From positions 1 to 8,052 of the forward strand of contig JAITIE010000107.1 of assembly GCA_031279615.1 (NCBI GenBank): 8,052 bases of DNA, written 5' to 3'. The stretch is from Candidatus Margulisiibacteriota bacterium. Its GTDB lineage: Bacteria; Margulisbacteria; Termititenacia; Termititenacales; Termititenacaceae. The number at the start of each line of letters is the position of its first letter. Positions within the stretch are counted from its first letter, which is position 1. Below, piece by piece: positions 1-5,966 of this stretch. The position numbers were made by a program, and so were the translations under genes. The notes under the pieces are model-generated. The model was not told the DNA's origin. It saw only the letters and a list, made by a program, of their open reading frames with translations, and searched no databases.

Positions 1-6
1 ACTAAA

Positions 7-981
7 ATGCTGATGTACGGGCTGGAGTTGAGTTCGGAAAATTTTGACACGCTGGAAACTTTGCTGGGCGGCCTGCCCAAAACCGCTTCGACCGAGCAGG
101 CGGCGATTTTGATGATCACCAAGGGTTTAAATTCCCGGGCTGGCGCGCAGAGTCTGGCGGCTTTTTTGGAGCAAAATCCGGAGCTGAGCAAACAGCTTCT
201 GGAGCTGCTGGCGGCTTCCGCGCAGGCGCGCGGTGCTTTGTCTTCGACCGGCAGTCTGCTCTCGCCGCAGTTGTCCAATCAGCTGACCGCGATGCTGGCC
301 TCGCTCGACGGGTTTGTCAGCCTCCTGCCCAAGGAGTTTAAGGACAAAATTCAAAAAGGCTCCGGTTTCTTTAACAACGCGGAAGTCCTGACCAATATGC
401 GGGCGGTGCGGGCGCTGATTAACGGCGTGTCCAAACAGGTGGCGGATGCCGCTCCGGAGAAAACCCCCGCGGTCAATAATCTGCTGTCCGCGCTGGGACA
501 GCTCGGCAAGGCGGCTAAGGATATTTCGCAAAACTTGATCGTGCAGGCGATCTTATCCAAACCTACTGGCCGCGAAGACCAGGCGCAGGGTGAAAAATTT
601 GCTTACTGGCAAATCCCCAACAGCATGGGCACGCCGCCGCAAACCGTCGAATTGCTGTTAGAAAAAGACAAAAAAGAAAAATACCGCAAAATTAATCCGC
701 GCCGCACGAAGTTAGTTTTGAAAACAGAGTCCGAGGCGCTGGGCGAGATTTCCGCCGAGGTAGAGGTGGAAGACGACAATCTGGATTTTAAGTTTAACAC
801 CAACAGCGAGGAGGTCCGCAAGCTGATCAATGCCAATGTTGACGAGCTGCGCAAAAAAATGGAAACTTTTAGCTACAAAACAAAAACGGTGCGCGTGGTT
901 AAACGCAATCTCGATGTGAAAAAATTTTTAATCCCGACGCTGGATTTCAATAATCTGACGCGTGTGCAGACCGAGGTTTAG
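7..981 (+). CDS. FliK-like flagellar hook-length control protein (5' end possibly incomplete)
   Basis: Probable hook-length control protein of the flagellar type III export system, of the FliK/YlqG type. The recognisable part is the C-terminal domain, residues about 233-300: a beta-rich stretch (TKLVLKTESEALGEISAEVE) followed by a helix with NSEEVRKLINANVDELRKKM. This matches the Flg_hook pattern in which a 'LGE' strand precedes 'evr..L.a.l..Lr..l'. The N-terminal 200 residues are Ala/Leu/Gln-rich and low in conserved motifs, as in FliK proteins. A short segment near 199-222 (YWQIP...VELLLEKDKKEK) resembles the conserved stretch ahead of the domain in YlqG-like proteins. The next gene encodes an FlhB C-domain homologue, and this pairing is typical and strengthens the call. 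The frame stays open to base 1, so the true start could lie upstream; M1 and M3 are both possible. The function is inferred from the domain and the neighbour. Confidence 0.6.
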   Translation: MLMYGLELSSENFDTLETLLGGLPKTASTEQAAILMITKGLNSRAGAQSLAAFLEQNPELSKQLLELLAASAQARGALSSTGSLLSPQLSNQLTAMLASLDGFVSLLPKEFKDKIQKGSGFFNNAEVLTNMRAVRALINGVSKQVADAAPEKTPAVNNLLSALGQLGKAAKDISQNLIVQAILSKPTGREDQAQGEKFAYWQIPNSMGTPPQTVELLLEKDKKEKYRKINPRRTKLVLKTESEALGEISAEVEVEDDNLDFKFNTNSEEVRKLINANVDELRKKMETFSYKTKTVRVVKRNLDVKKFLIPTLDFNNLTRVQTEV

Positions 982-983
982 AG

Positions 984-1376
984 ATGCCAAGCCGCCGTGA
1001 AATAGAAGAAAAAGAAGCGCGCCACCGGCAAAAGATAAAAAAGACCACGCTGGAGCTGGAAAGTAAACCGGCGGGCGAGCGTTCGGCGATCGCGATCCGC
1101 TACGATGTGGAGCATGACGCGGCGCCGGTGATTTTAGCGTCCGGCCGCGGCGAATTTGCCGAGGATATTTTGCGTATCGCCGAAGACCATAAAATTCCTT
1201 TTTATGAAGACAAAGGTCTGGCCGATCTCCTGCTCAAGCTGGAGGTGAGCACGGAAGTGCCGCCGGAGCTGTATACTTTGATTGCCGAGGTACTGGCCTT
1301 TATTTTCCGTCTGGATCAAATGGCCTCGAAGCGCGAGAGACTGTACAAACGCGTGAAAGAGATGGACGATGAATAA
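984..1376 (+). CDS. FlhB cytoplasmic-domain homologue (FhlB/YlqH type)
   Basis: A 130-residue soluble protein equivalent to the cytoplasmic C-domain of the export-gate protein FlhB, without the membrane part. Residues 33-111 follow the family pattern: an AIAIRYD strand, then APVILASGRGEFAEDILRIA, then the 'IPFYEDKGLADLLLKLEV' segment, then an acidic helix ending EVLAFIFRLDQ. The autocleavage motif NPTH that should precede 'AIAIRYD' is absent (the residues there are AGERS), so it is not expected to self-process as FlhB does; this is usual for FhlB-like proteins. The N-terminal 30 residues are highly charged and probably helical. In other bacteria such proteins partly substitute for the FlhB C-domain in substrate switching, which suits the adjacent FliK-like gene. 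The start is supported by GAGG seven bases upstream, two bases after the preceding stop. It overlaps the next gene by 8 nt, indicating one transcript. Confidence 0.82.
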   Translation: MPSRREIEEKEARHRQKIKKTTLELESKPAGERSAIAIRYDVEHDAAPVILASGRGEFAEDILRIAEDHKIPFYEDKGLADLLLKLEVSTEVPPELYTLIAEVLAFIFRLDQMASKRERLYKRVKEMDDE

Positions 1377-2127
1377 ACTGCGGCAAGCGTTAATTGCAAT
1401 TTTGGTGGGGAGCTGCCTGTTGCCGGCGGCCAACAAATCGACGACCGACGCGCTGGACACTTACGAGAAACAATACGGCGCGCTGATGAGCAATGTCGTC
1501 AATGTCAATACGCCGGGGTACCGCGCGGTCAAAATTGTTACGCGTCTGGACAAAGACGGCAAGCTAGTCACGGAAGAATCCGCATACTTTTTCAAAAACG
1601 GCCAGATGATTTTTAGCGGCGATCCTCTGCATGTGGCGGTTGATGGTCCGGGTTTTTTTTCGGTGCGCGCTCCGCAGGGCGACATGTTTACGCGCGACGG
1701 CCGGTTTACCGTGAATAACGAGGGGACGCTGGTTACGCTGGCCGGACGTTATCCGGTGCTGTCCGCAGGCGGCAGCACTATTCAATTGAGCATGAACGAC
1801 GCGCTGGATTTGCAAATTTCGGAAACCGGTTTGATTATCCAGAATGGCGAGATGGTTGACCGGCTGGCTGTCGGCGAGCTGGATTCTTCCGCCACGCTGC
1901 GCACGGTGAACGGCGCCTTTTTTGAAGCGCCGGGCGGCGCGGCCGCTTTCATCAATCTGGAATCTCCGCGCGTCCGGCAGTATTATTTTGAAGGCTCCAA
2001 TGTCGACATGTCCGAGGAATTAGTGGCCATGCCGGATATTTCCAAAAAATACGATGCCAACGCCAAAGTCCTGCAAATCATGAAGAAAATCACCACCACC
2101 GGACGGGAGATGGGCAGCGCGCAATAA
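1369..2127 (+). CDS. FlgF/FlgG-like flagellar rod/hook protein with lipoprotein-like signal
   Basis: A 252-residue flagellar axial-family protein, of usual FlgF/FlgG length. The N-terminal rod motif lies at residues 42-52 (NVVNVNTPGYR). The middle has FlgG-like landmarks: HVAVDGPGFFSV (about 88-99), FTRDGRFTVNNEGTLV (about 107-122) and a GRYPVL segment. The C-terminus carries the expected coil, SNVDMSEELVAMPDISKKYD followed by ANAKVLQIMKK. Odd feature: the first 20 or so residues form a charged-then-hydrophobic signal (MNKLRQALIAILVGSC) ending in a lipobox-like V-G-S-C at residues 13-16. Axial proteins normally leave by the flagellar export apparatus and carry no Sec signal. The protein may be a membrane-tethered rod paralogue, or the hydrophobic stretch may be a modified terminal helix. 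The start overlaps the upstream gene by 8 nt, and its stop shares one base with the dGTPase start (TAATG). Confidence 0.8.
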   Translation: MNKLRQALIAILVGSCLLPAANKSTTDALDTYEKQYGALMSNVVNVNTPGYRAVKIVTRLDKDGKLVTEESAYFFKNGQMIFSGDPLHVAVDGPGFFSVRAPQGDMFTRDGRFTVNNEGTLVTLAGRYPVLSAGGSTIQLSMNDALDLQISETGLIIQNGEMVDRLAVGELDSSATLRTVNGAFFEAPGGAAAFINLESPRVRQYYFEGSNVDMSEELVAMPDISKKYDANAKVLQIMKKITTTGREMGSAQ

Positions 2128-3248
2128 TGCTGACAAAAAAAGAATTAGAGCAAAGAGAAGCGCGTTTCCTGTCTGCATACGCGGCGCAGAGCGGCAGGTC
2201 GCGCGGGCGGGTTTACACTGAGCCGCCGCCGGAACACCGCACCGAATTTCAACGCGACCGCGACCGCGTGATCCACTGCCGCGCTTTCCGCCGGCTCAAG
2301 CACAAGACACAGGTTTTTGTAACTACACAGCCGGGCGACCATTACCGCACACGCCTCACGCACTCGCTGGAAGTGACGCAGATTTCCCGCGATCTAGCGC
2401 GGATGCTGGGCTTAAATGAAGACCTCGCGGAAACCATCGCGCTGGCGCACGATCTCGGCCACACGCCGTTTGGCCACACCGGCGAGCGCGCGCTCAACGA
2501 ACTGCTGCGGGACTTTGGCGGCTTCGAGCACAATCGGCAGAGCCGGAAAATTGTGGAGAGCATTGAGAAAAAATATCCGGCGTTTGACGGCCTGAATTTG
2601 TCTTACGAAGTGCTCGACGGCCTGATCAAGCACCGCGGCCCTTATGACGACAGCGGCGCGGCGCGCGAACAAACCCCGTCGCTGGAAGCGCAGCTGGTCA
2701 ATCTCGCTGATGAGATCGCCTACAACAGCCATGACCTTGATGACGCGCTTGCTTCCGGACTGTTGCCGCTGGGAGATTTGCGGCAGGTTGGCGTCTGGGC
2801 GGAGCTTAGCGCCAAAAACCAAAAAGAAAACCCGCAGATTTCAGATCGTTTGCTGGTCGATCTAAATATCCGCGCGCTGATCGGCGCGCTGGTCAATGAC
2901 GTCGCTTTTGAGACCGAACGGCGTTTAGCCGCGCGCGGCGTGAAAACCCTGCAGGATGTTTACCAGGCCGAAACAGAATTGGTTGGCTTCAGTCCGGCGC
3001 TGGCGGAAAAAATCGCCGAGCTGCGAAAATTTTTGTACGCTAAATTTTACCAGCATCCGGAAGTTCTGCGGCACAATCAGGAAGCGGAGGATGTGATCAA
3101 AAAATTATTTGCGCGGCTGATTGAGCAGCCGGAAAAAGCGCTCTTAGCTTCGACTTTCCGCCGCAACGAGCCGGTGGAAATTTCCGTCGGGGATTTTATC
3201 GCCGGCATGACCGACCAGTACGCGCTGCAGCTGGCGAAAACGCTATAG
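2127..3248 (+). CDS. dgt: dGTPase-like HD-domain deoxyribonucleoside triphosphohydrolase
   Basis: A cytoplasmic HD-superfamily hydrolase of the dGTPase-like family, which splits dNTPs to deoxynucleoside and triphosphate and so trims the dNTP pool. Visible motifs: FQRDRDRVIHCRAFRRLKHK (41-60) and the TRLTHSLEV segment with H79. The metal-binding HD dyad H108/D109 lies in ALAHDLGHTPFGHTGE, FEHN is at 133-136, IKHRGPYD at 167-174, and the second metal Asp lies in ADEIAYNSHDLDDAL (194-208). All catalytic landmarks appear intact. At 373 residues it is normal for the type-2 dGTPase-like group, and the true nucleotide preference cannot be read from the sequence. The start codon overlaps the stop of the rod-protein gene by 1 nt, so translation is probably coupled to it. 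The next operon makes dNTPs, so synthesis and degradation lie side by side, though from different promoters. Confidence 0.92.
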   Translation: MLTKKELEQREARFLSAYAAQSGRSRGRVYTEPPPEHRTEFQRDRDRVIHCRAFRRLKHKTQVFVTTQPGDHYRTRLTHSLEVTQISRDLARMLGLNEDLAETIALAHDLGHTPFGHTGERALNELLRDFGGFEHNRQSRKIVESIEKKYPAFDGLNLSYEVLDGLIKHRGPYDDSGAAREQTPSLEAQLVNLADEIAYNSHDLDDALASGLLPLGDLRQVGVWAELSAKNQKENPQISDRLLVDLNIRALIGALVNDVAFETERRLAARGVKTLQDVYQAETELVGFSPALAEKIAELRKFLYAKFYQHPEVLRHNQEAEDVIKKLFARLIEQPEKALLASTFRRNEPVEISVGDFIAGMTDQYALQLAKTL

Positions 3249-3269
3249 CAAAAATAAGTAAAATCAGGT

Positions 3270-3297
3270 AAAATATTAAGCCGTTTTAATGTTTTTT
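3270..3297 (+). terminator. Possible weak AT-rich terminator after dgt
   Basis: Arms AAAATATTAA (3270-3279) and TTAATGTTTT (3286-3295) can pair over 10 positions with one G-U, around a 6-nt loop, and run directly into a T-rich stretch. The stem contains almost no GC, so termination would be weak. It lies about 20 nt after the dgt stop and before the nrd promoter, where a terminator is expected. Confidence 0.4.
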
Positions 3298-3338
3298 CTC
3301 TTTAAATACCGCAAAAAATCGTTGTTTTTGCCCAGGGC

Positions 3339-3367
3339 TTGACACAATATATATGGTGTGCTATTGT
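3339..3367 (+). promoter_or_regulatory. Sigma-70-type promoter of the nrdD operon
   Basis: A perfect -35 TTGACA (3339-3344) is followed after 17 nt by TATTGT (3362-3367), which matches the -10 consensus at four of six positions. Transcription would begin near 3374, leaving a leader of about 70 nt before the nrdD ATG. Both NrdR-box-like palindromes overlap or flank this promoter, so it is expected to be repressed by the nrdR product encoded at the end of the same operon. The 190-nt gap between dgt and nrdD holds only this control region and the weak terminator. Confidence 0.72.
3342..3359. promoter_or_regulatory. NrdR box 1
   Basis: ACACAATATATATGGTGT is a near-perfect palindrome, symmetric at 16 of 18 positions. 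It resembles the known NrdR-box form, in which ACAC and GTGT arms flank an AT-rich TATA core. It overlaps the -35 hexamer and most of the spacer, an ideal position for blocking RNA polymerase. Its centre is 33 bp (about three helical turns) from box 2. Confidence 0.78.
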
Positions 3368-3375
3368 GAGCGACC

Positions 3376-3391
3376 ACGCTATATTTAGCGT
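3376..3391. promoter_or_regulatory. NrdR box 2
   Basis: ACGCTATATTTAGCGT is a 16-bp palindrome with a single symmetric mismatched pair in the AT core. It has the same architecture as box 1 and lies just downstream of the predicted transcription start. Two boxes separated by a whole number of helical turns is the usual NrdR operator layout, and the matching repressor gene is at the end of this operon. Confidence 0.75.
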
Positions 3392-3430
3392 TTGTTGGCA
3401 TTTTTAGGCTAGATTTTGTAATTTTAAAAA

Positions 3431-3434
3431 GGAG
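3431..3434 (+). promoter_or_regulatory. Ribosome binding site that fixes the nrdD start at 3443
   Basis: GGAG within AAAAAGGAGTGG lies 8 nt before the ATG at 3443. An in-frame GTG at 3434 overlaps this Shine-Dalgarno and has no ribosome site of its own, so the ATG is preferred. It removes three residues from the longest reading. Confidence 0.75.
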
Positions 3435-3442
3435 TGGAAAAA

Positions 3443-5452
3443 ATGGCAGAAAATACAGTAAAAGAAATTCGCAAGAGGAACGGTCATATCGTTGATTTTG
3501 ACCGCGAAAAAATTACCAGCGCGATTTTCAAGGCGGCCAAGGCGGTGGGCGGTCATGACCGTAATCTGTCCGAGGAGCTGACCGGCAAAGTCCTGGCGCA
3601 GATCAATCAGCAGTTTCACGCGCGTTCGATACCGGCGGTCGAGGAAATTCAGGACATCGTCGAGAAAGTCCTCATCAAGGACGGCTATGCCAAGACGGCC
3701 AAGGCTTACATTTTGTACCGCGAGCAGCGGGAGCGCAAACGCGACGCGCAGTCTACTTTTGTCGAGGTCAAAAACGCCGTTGACGAATATATGGAAAAAA
3801 CGGACTGGCGCGTTTTCGAGAACAGCAATTCGGATTTTTCGTTCTCCGGTTTGATGTCGCACATTTCCGGCAAGATTATCGCCAATTACGCCCTGCATGA
3901 GATGTATCCCAAATCTATCGCCGACGCGCACCGCAACGGCGCGATTCATATTCACGATTTGAGCCACGCGATTGTCGCCTATTGCTGCGGCTGGTCGCTG
4001 AAAAATCTGATCAAAAAAGGTTTCGGCGGTGTGCGGCACAAGATTTGTTCTCTCCCGCCCAAGCATCTCGATGTGGTCGTGATCCAGATGGTGAATTTTC
4101 TTGGTTCGCTGCAGATGGAGCACGCTGGCGCGCAGGCTTTCAGCTCGCTAGACACTTTGCTGGCGCCGTTCGTCCGCATGGACGGCCTGAGTTACAAACA
4201 AGTCAAGCAACAAATGCAGAAATTTATTTTCTCGCTCAATGTGCCGAGCCGCTGGGGCTGTCAGCCGCCGTTCACCAATGTGACGCTGGACTGGGTTTGT
4301 CCGGAAGACATGAGATACGAGCCGGCGATAGTTGGCGGCGAGCCGCAGGATTTTACTTACGGCGACTGCCAAAAAGAAATGGACATGGTCAATAAAGCTT
4401 TCATGGAAGTGTATCTCGAGGGCGACGCTGAAGCACGGCCGTTTTTTTACCCGATACCGACTTACAATATCACCAAAGATTTTGCCTGGGACACGGAAAA
4501 CGCTAATCTGCTTTTTAAGCTGACCGCGAAATACGGCGTGCCTTATTTTCAAAATTTTGTGAATTCCAGTTTGAAGCCCAGCGACGTGCGCTCGATGTGC
4601 TGCCGCCTGCAGCTGGACTTGAAAGAATTAAAAAATAAAACCGGCGGCTTGTTCGGCGCTGGCGAGCAGACCGGCTCGGTGGGCGTGGTGACGATTAATC
4701 TGCCGCGCCTTGGTTTTACCGCCGAGAACAAAGAGCAGTTCAAAACCAAACTCAGCTCGGTCATGGATTTGGCCAAAGATTCGCTGGAGATAAAACGCGG
4801 CGTGGTGGAGACCAATCTTAAAAAAGGCCTCATGCCTTTTACGCGCGCCTATCTCGGCTCGTATGATCAGCATTTCTCGACGATCGGCATCAATGGCATG
4901 CACGAGGCGTTGCTCAATTTGCTGGGCAAAGACAAAGGTATCGACAGCCAGGAAGGCAAGGAATTCGCCGTCGAGGTCCTGAATTTCATGCGCGACAAAC
5001 TGAAACAGTATCAGGAAGAGACCGGCCACCTTTACAATCTCGAAGCCGCGCCTTGTGAGTCCGCGACTTACCGTTTTGCCCTGCGCGACCGCGAGCAGTT
5101 TCCGGGCATTATCCAATCCGGCACTCTGGAGTCCCCGTACTACACCAATTCCACGCATTTGCCGGTCAGCGCGACCAGCGATATTTTTGAAGCGCTGGAT
5201 CATCAGGACGAGCTGCAGGTGCTTTACACGGGCGGCACGGTAGTGCACGGTTTCCTCGGCGAAAACATCGAAGATGCGGAAGTTTGCAAGCGGCTGGTCA
5301 AAAAGATCGCCGAGAATTATCGCTTGCCGTATTTTACGGTAACGCCGACTTTCTCGATCTGTCCGGAGCACGGCTATATTTCCGGCACGCATCATGAATG
5401 CAATCATGTGCTGGAGACCTATAACCAAAAGCCGGAATTGGTATCGGCGTAA
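3443..5452 (+). CDS. nrdD: Anaerobic (class III) ribonucleoside-triphosphate reductase, large part lacking the glycyl-radical tail
   Basis: Catalytic subunit that reduces ribonucleotides to deoxyribonucleotides by radical chemistry under anaerobiosis. It has 669 residues from the ATG. An N-terminal ATP-cone (about residues 6-100, starting EIRKRNGHIVDFDREKITSA) gives allosteric control. The barrel follows, with landmarks IHIHDLSHAIVAYCCGW (about 168-184), SLNVPSRWGCQPPFTNVTLD (about 264-283), the finger-loop cysteine region MCCRL (about 385-389) and NLEAAPCESATYRFA (about 532-546). The end is the oddity. The first half of the C-terminal zinc segment is present (SICPEHGYISGTHHEC, about 638-653). 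The protein then ends in about 16 unrelated residues, without the second Cys pair or any R-x-x-G-Y glycyl-radical motif. That missing part is encoded by the next gene. Promoter and NrdR boxes precede it, and the glutaredoxin, activase and nrdR genes follow. The family call is certain; dependence on the small subunit is inferred. Confidence 0.96.
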   Translation: MAENTVKEIRKRNGHIVDFDREKITSAIFKAAKAVGGHDRNLSEELTGKVLAQINQQFHARSIPAVEEIQDIVEKVLIKDGYAKTAKAYILYREQRERKRDAQSTFVEVKNAVDEYMEKTDWRVFENSNSDFSFSGLMSHISGKIIANYALHEMYPKSIADAHRNGAIHIHDLSHAIVAYCCGWSLKNLIKKGFGGVRHKICSLPPKHLDVVVIQMVNFLGSLQMEHAGAQAFSSLDTLLAPFVRMDGLSYKQVKQQMQKFIFSLNVPSRWGCQPPFTNVTLDWVCPEDMRYEPAIVGGEPQDFTYGDCQKEMDMVNKAFMEVYLEGDAEARPFFYPIPTYNITKDFAWDTENANLLFKLTAKYGVPYFQNFVNSSLKPSDVRSMCCRLQLDLKELKNKTGGLFGAGEQTGSVGVVTINLPRLGFTAENKEQFKTKLSSVMDLAKDSLEIKRGVVETNLKKGLMPFTRAYLGSYDQHFSTIGINGMHEALLNLLGKDKGIDSQEGKEFAVEVLNFMRDKLKQYQEETGHLYNLEAAPCESATYRFALRDREQFPGIIQSGTLESPYYTNSTHLPVSATSDIFEALDHQDELQVLYTGGTVVHGFLGENIEDAEVCKRLVKKIAENYRLPYFTVTPTFSICPEHGYISGTHHECNHVLETYNQKPELVSA

Positions 5453-5470
5453 AAACGAGATTACATAGAA

Positions 5471-5476
5471 AGGAGG
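5471..5476 (+). promoter_or_regulatory. Strong ribosome binding site of the glycyl-radical mini-gene
   Basis: AGGAGG lies 8 nt before the ATG at 5485, within the 32-nt gap after the nrdD stop. It is the strongest Shine-Dalgarno in the window and supports independent initiation of the 48-codon gene, rather than its being an untranslated remnant or a frameshift product of nrdD. Confidence 0.8.
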
Positions 5477-5484
5477 GGAGAAGT

Positions 5485-5631
5485 ATGGCAAATAAAGGAA
5501 ACGGCGTTTGCGGAAAAGCGACCGAAGTGTATTCGCGCATTGTCGGTTATTTTCGTCCGGTGGCCAACTGGAACAAAGGCAAACAGCAGGAATTTGCAGA
5601 CCGCAAGACCTACGAGGTAAAGGCCGCGTAG
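5485..5631 (+). CDS. Stand-alone glycyl-radical domain of class III ribonucleotide reductase (48 aa)
   Basis: A 48-residue protein that is plainly the C-terminal tail of NrdD. Residues 8-24 read VCGKATEVYSRIVGYFR and residues 25-43 hold PVANWNKGKQQEF then ADRKTY, matching the usual NrdD ending 'CG..TEVYSR..GY.RPV..WN.GK..EF..RKTY'. Gly21 in RIVGY is the predicted radical glycine, and Cys9 corresponds to the last zinc-binding cysteine of the intact enzyme. The upstream gene lacks exactly this segment. The gene has its own AGGAGG site and lies in a different frame from nrdD (the -1 frame), 32 nt after the nrdD stop. Inference: it docks on the large subunit, is activated by the NrdG-type enzyme downstream and supplies the radical in trans, similar in principle to GrcA/YfiD for pyruvate formate-lyase, though here the main chain has no glycine of its own. 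A sequencing-error split is unlikely given the ribosome site and the non-homologous sequence between the two parts. Confidence 0.9.
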   Translation: MANKGNGVCGKATEVYSRIVGYFRPVANWNKGKQQEFADRKTYEVKAA

Positions 5632-5650
5632 TCTGCGAGCTTAAACGCCG

Positions 5651-5690
5651 CGTGAATACTTTGCCAAAAATTTGAGGCAAAGTGTTCACG
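5651..5690 (+). other. Long intercistronic hairpin between the glycyl-radical gene and the glutaredoxin gene
   Basis: Arms CGTGAATACTTTGCC (5651-5665) and GGCAAAGTGTTCACG (5676-5690) pair over 15 bp with one G-U, around a 10-nt loop. No T-run follows (the next bases are AAGCGCTCG), so this is not a classical intrinsic terminator. It fills the only sizeable gap inside the operon. A role in mRNA stability, processing or partial attenuation, giving more NrdD and radical subunit than activase, is plausible but inferred. Confidence 0.7.
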
Positions 5691-5715
5691 AAGCGCTCGA
5701 TCAGGAGAAATAAAA

Positions 5716-5958
5716 ATGATTTTGTATAGCAAGCCAAATTGCGACAAATGCGACGACATAAAAAAACTTTTGCAGAAACAAAATGTCGTTTTTGAAGAGA
5801 GAAGCACTGGCGATCCGGCAGTCAAGGCCGAGGCCATGGCTTTGGTGGCGGACCGCCCCGACGCCGTGCTGCCAATTATTAAATTTGACGACGGACGCGC
5901 GGTCAGCAACGACATGGGGCTGTACCGCGAACTGAAAGTGTCCGGCGTTTTAAAGTAG
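5716..5958 (+). CDS. Glutaredoxin/NrdH-like redox protein
   Basis: An 80-residue thioredoxin-fold protein of glutaredoxin size. An N-terminal strand leads to the active-site motif C9-D-K-C12 (YSKPNCDKCDDIKKLL). The conserved cis-Pro is visible as VLPIIKFDDG with P53, followed by a typical C-terminal helix region (DMGLYRELKVSG). Both redox cysteines are present, so dithiol chemistry is possible. It sits between the reductase genes and the activase gene. Some class III reductases use thioredoxin- or glutaredoxin-like proteins, not formate, as reductant, so the simplest role is electron donor to this NrdD. That is inference from context; general thiol-disulfide exchange is the alternative. AGGAG lies 8 nt before the start. 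Its stop is 8 nt before the next gene. Confidence 0.85.
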   Translation: MILYSKPNCDKCDDIKKLLQKQNVVFEERSTGDPAVKAEAMALVADRPDAVLPIIKFDDGRAVSNDMGLYRELKVSGVLK

Positions 5959-5966
5959 GTAGCTTC

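Noticed and set aside
3311..3331. Inverted repeat GCAAAAA/TTTTTGC upstream of the nrd promoter
   Set aside because: The stem is only 7 bp, mostly A-T, with a 7-nt loop and no following T-run. It is not convincing as a terminator or operator.
3404..4123. Open frame of 239 codons on the - strand
   Set aside because: It is antisense to the ATP-cone and barrel start of nrdD and crosses the nrd promoter leader. There is no domain or start signal.
4628..5737. Long open frame of 369 codons on the - strand
   Set aside because: It lies antisense to nrdD and its radical-tail gene, which have full family matches. It has no plausible ribosome site or recognisable motif, and arises from the codon bias of the real gene.
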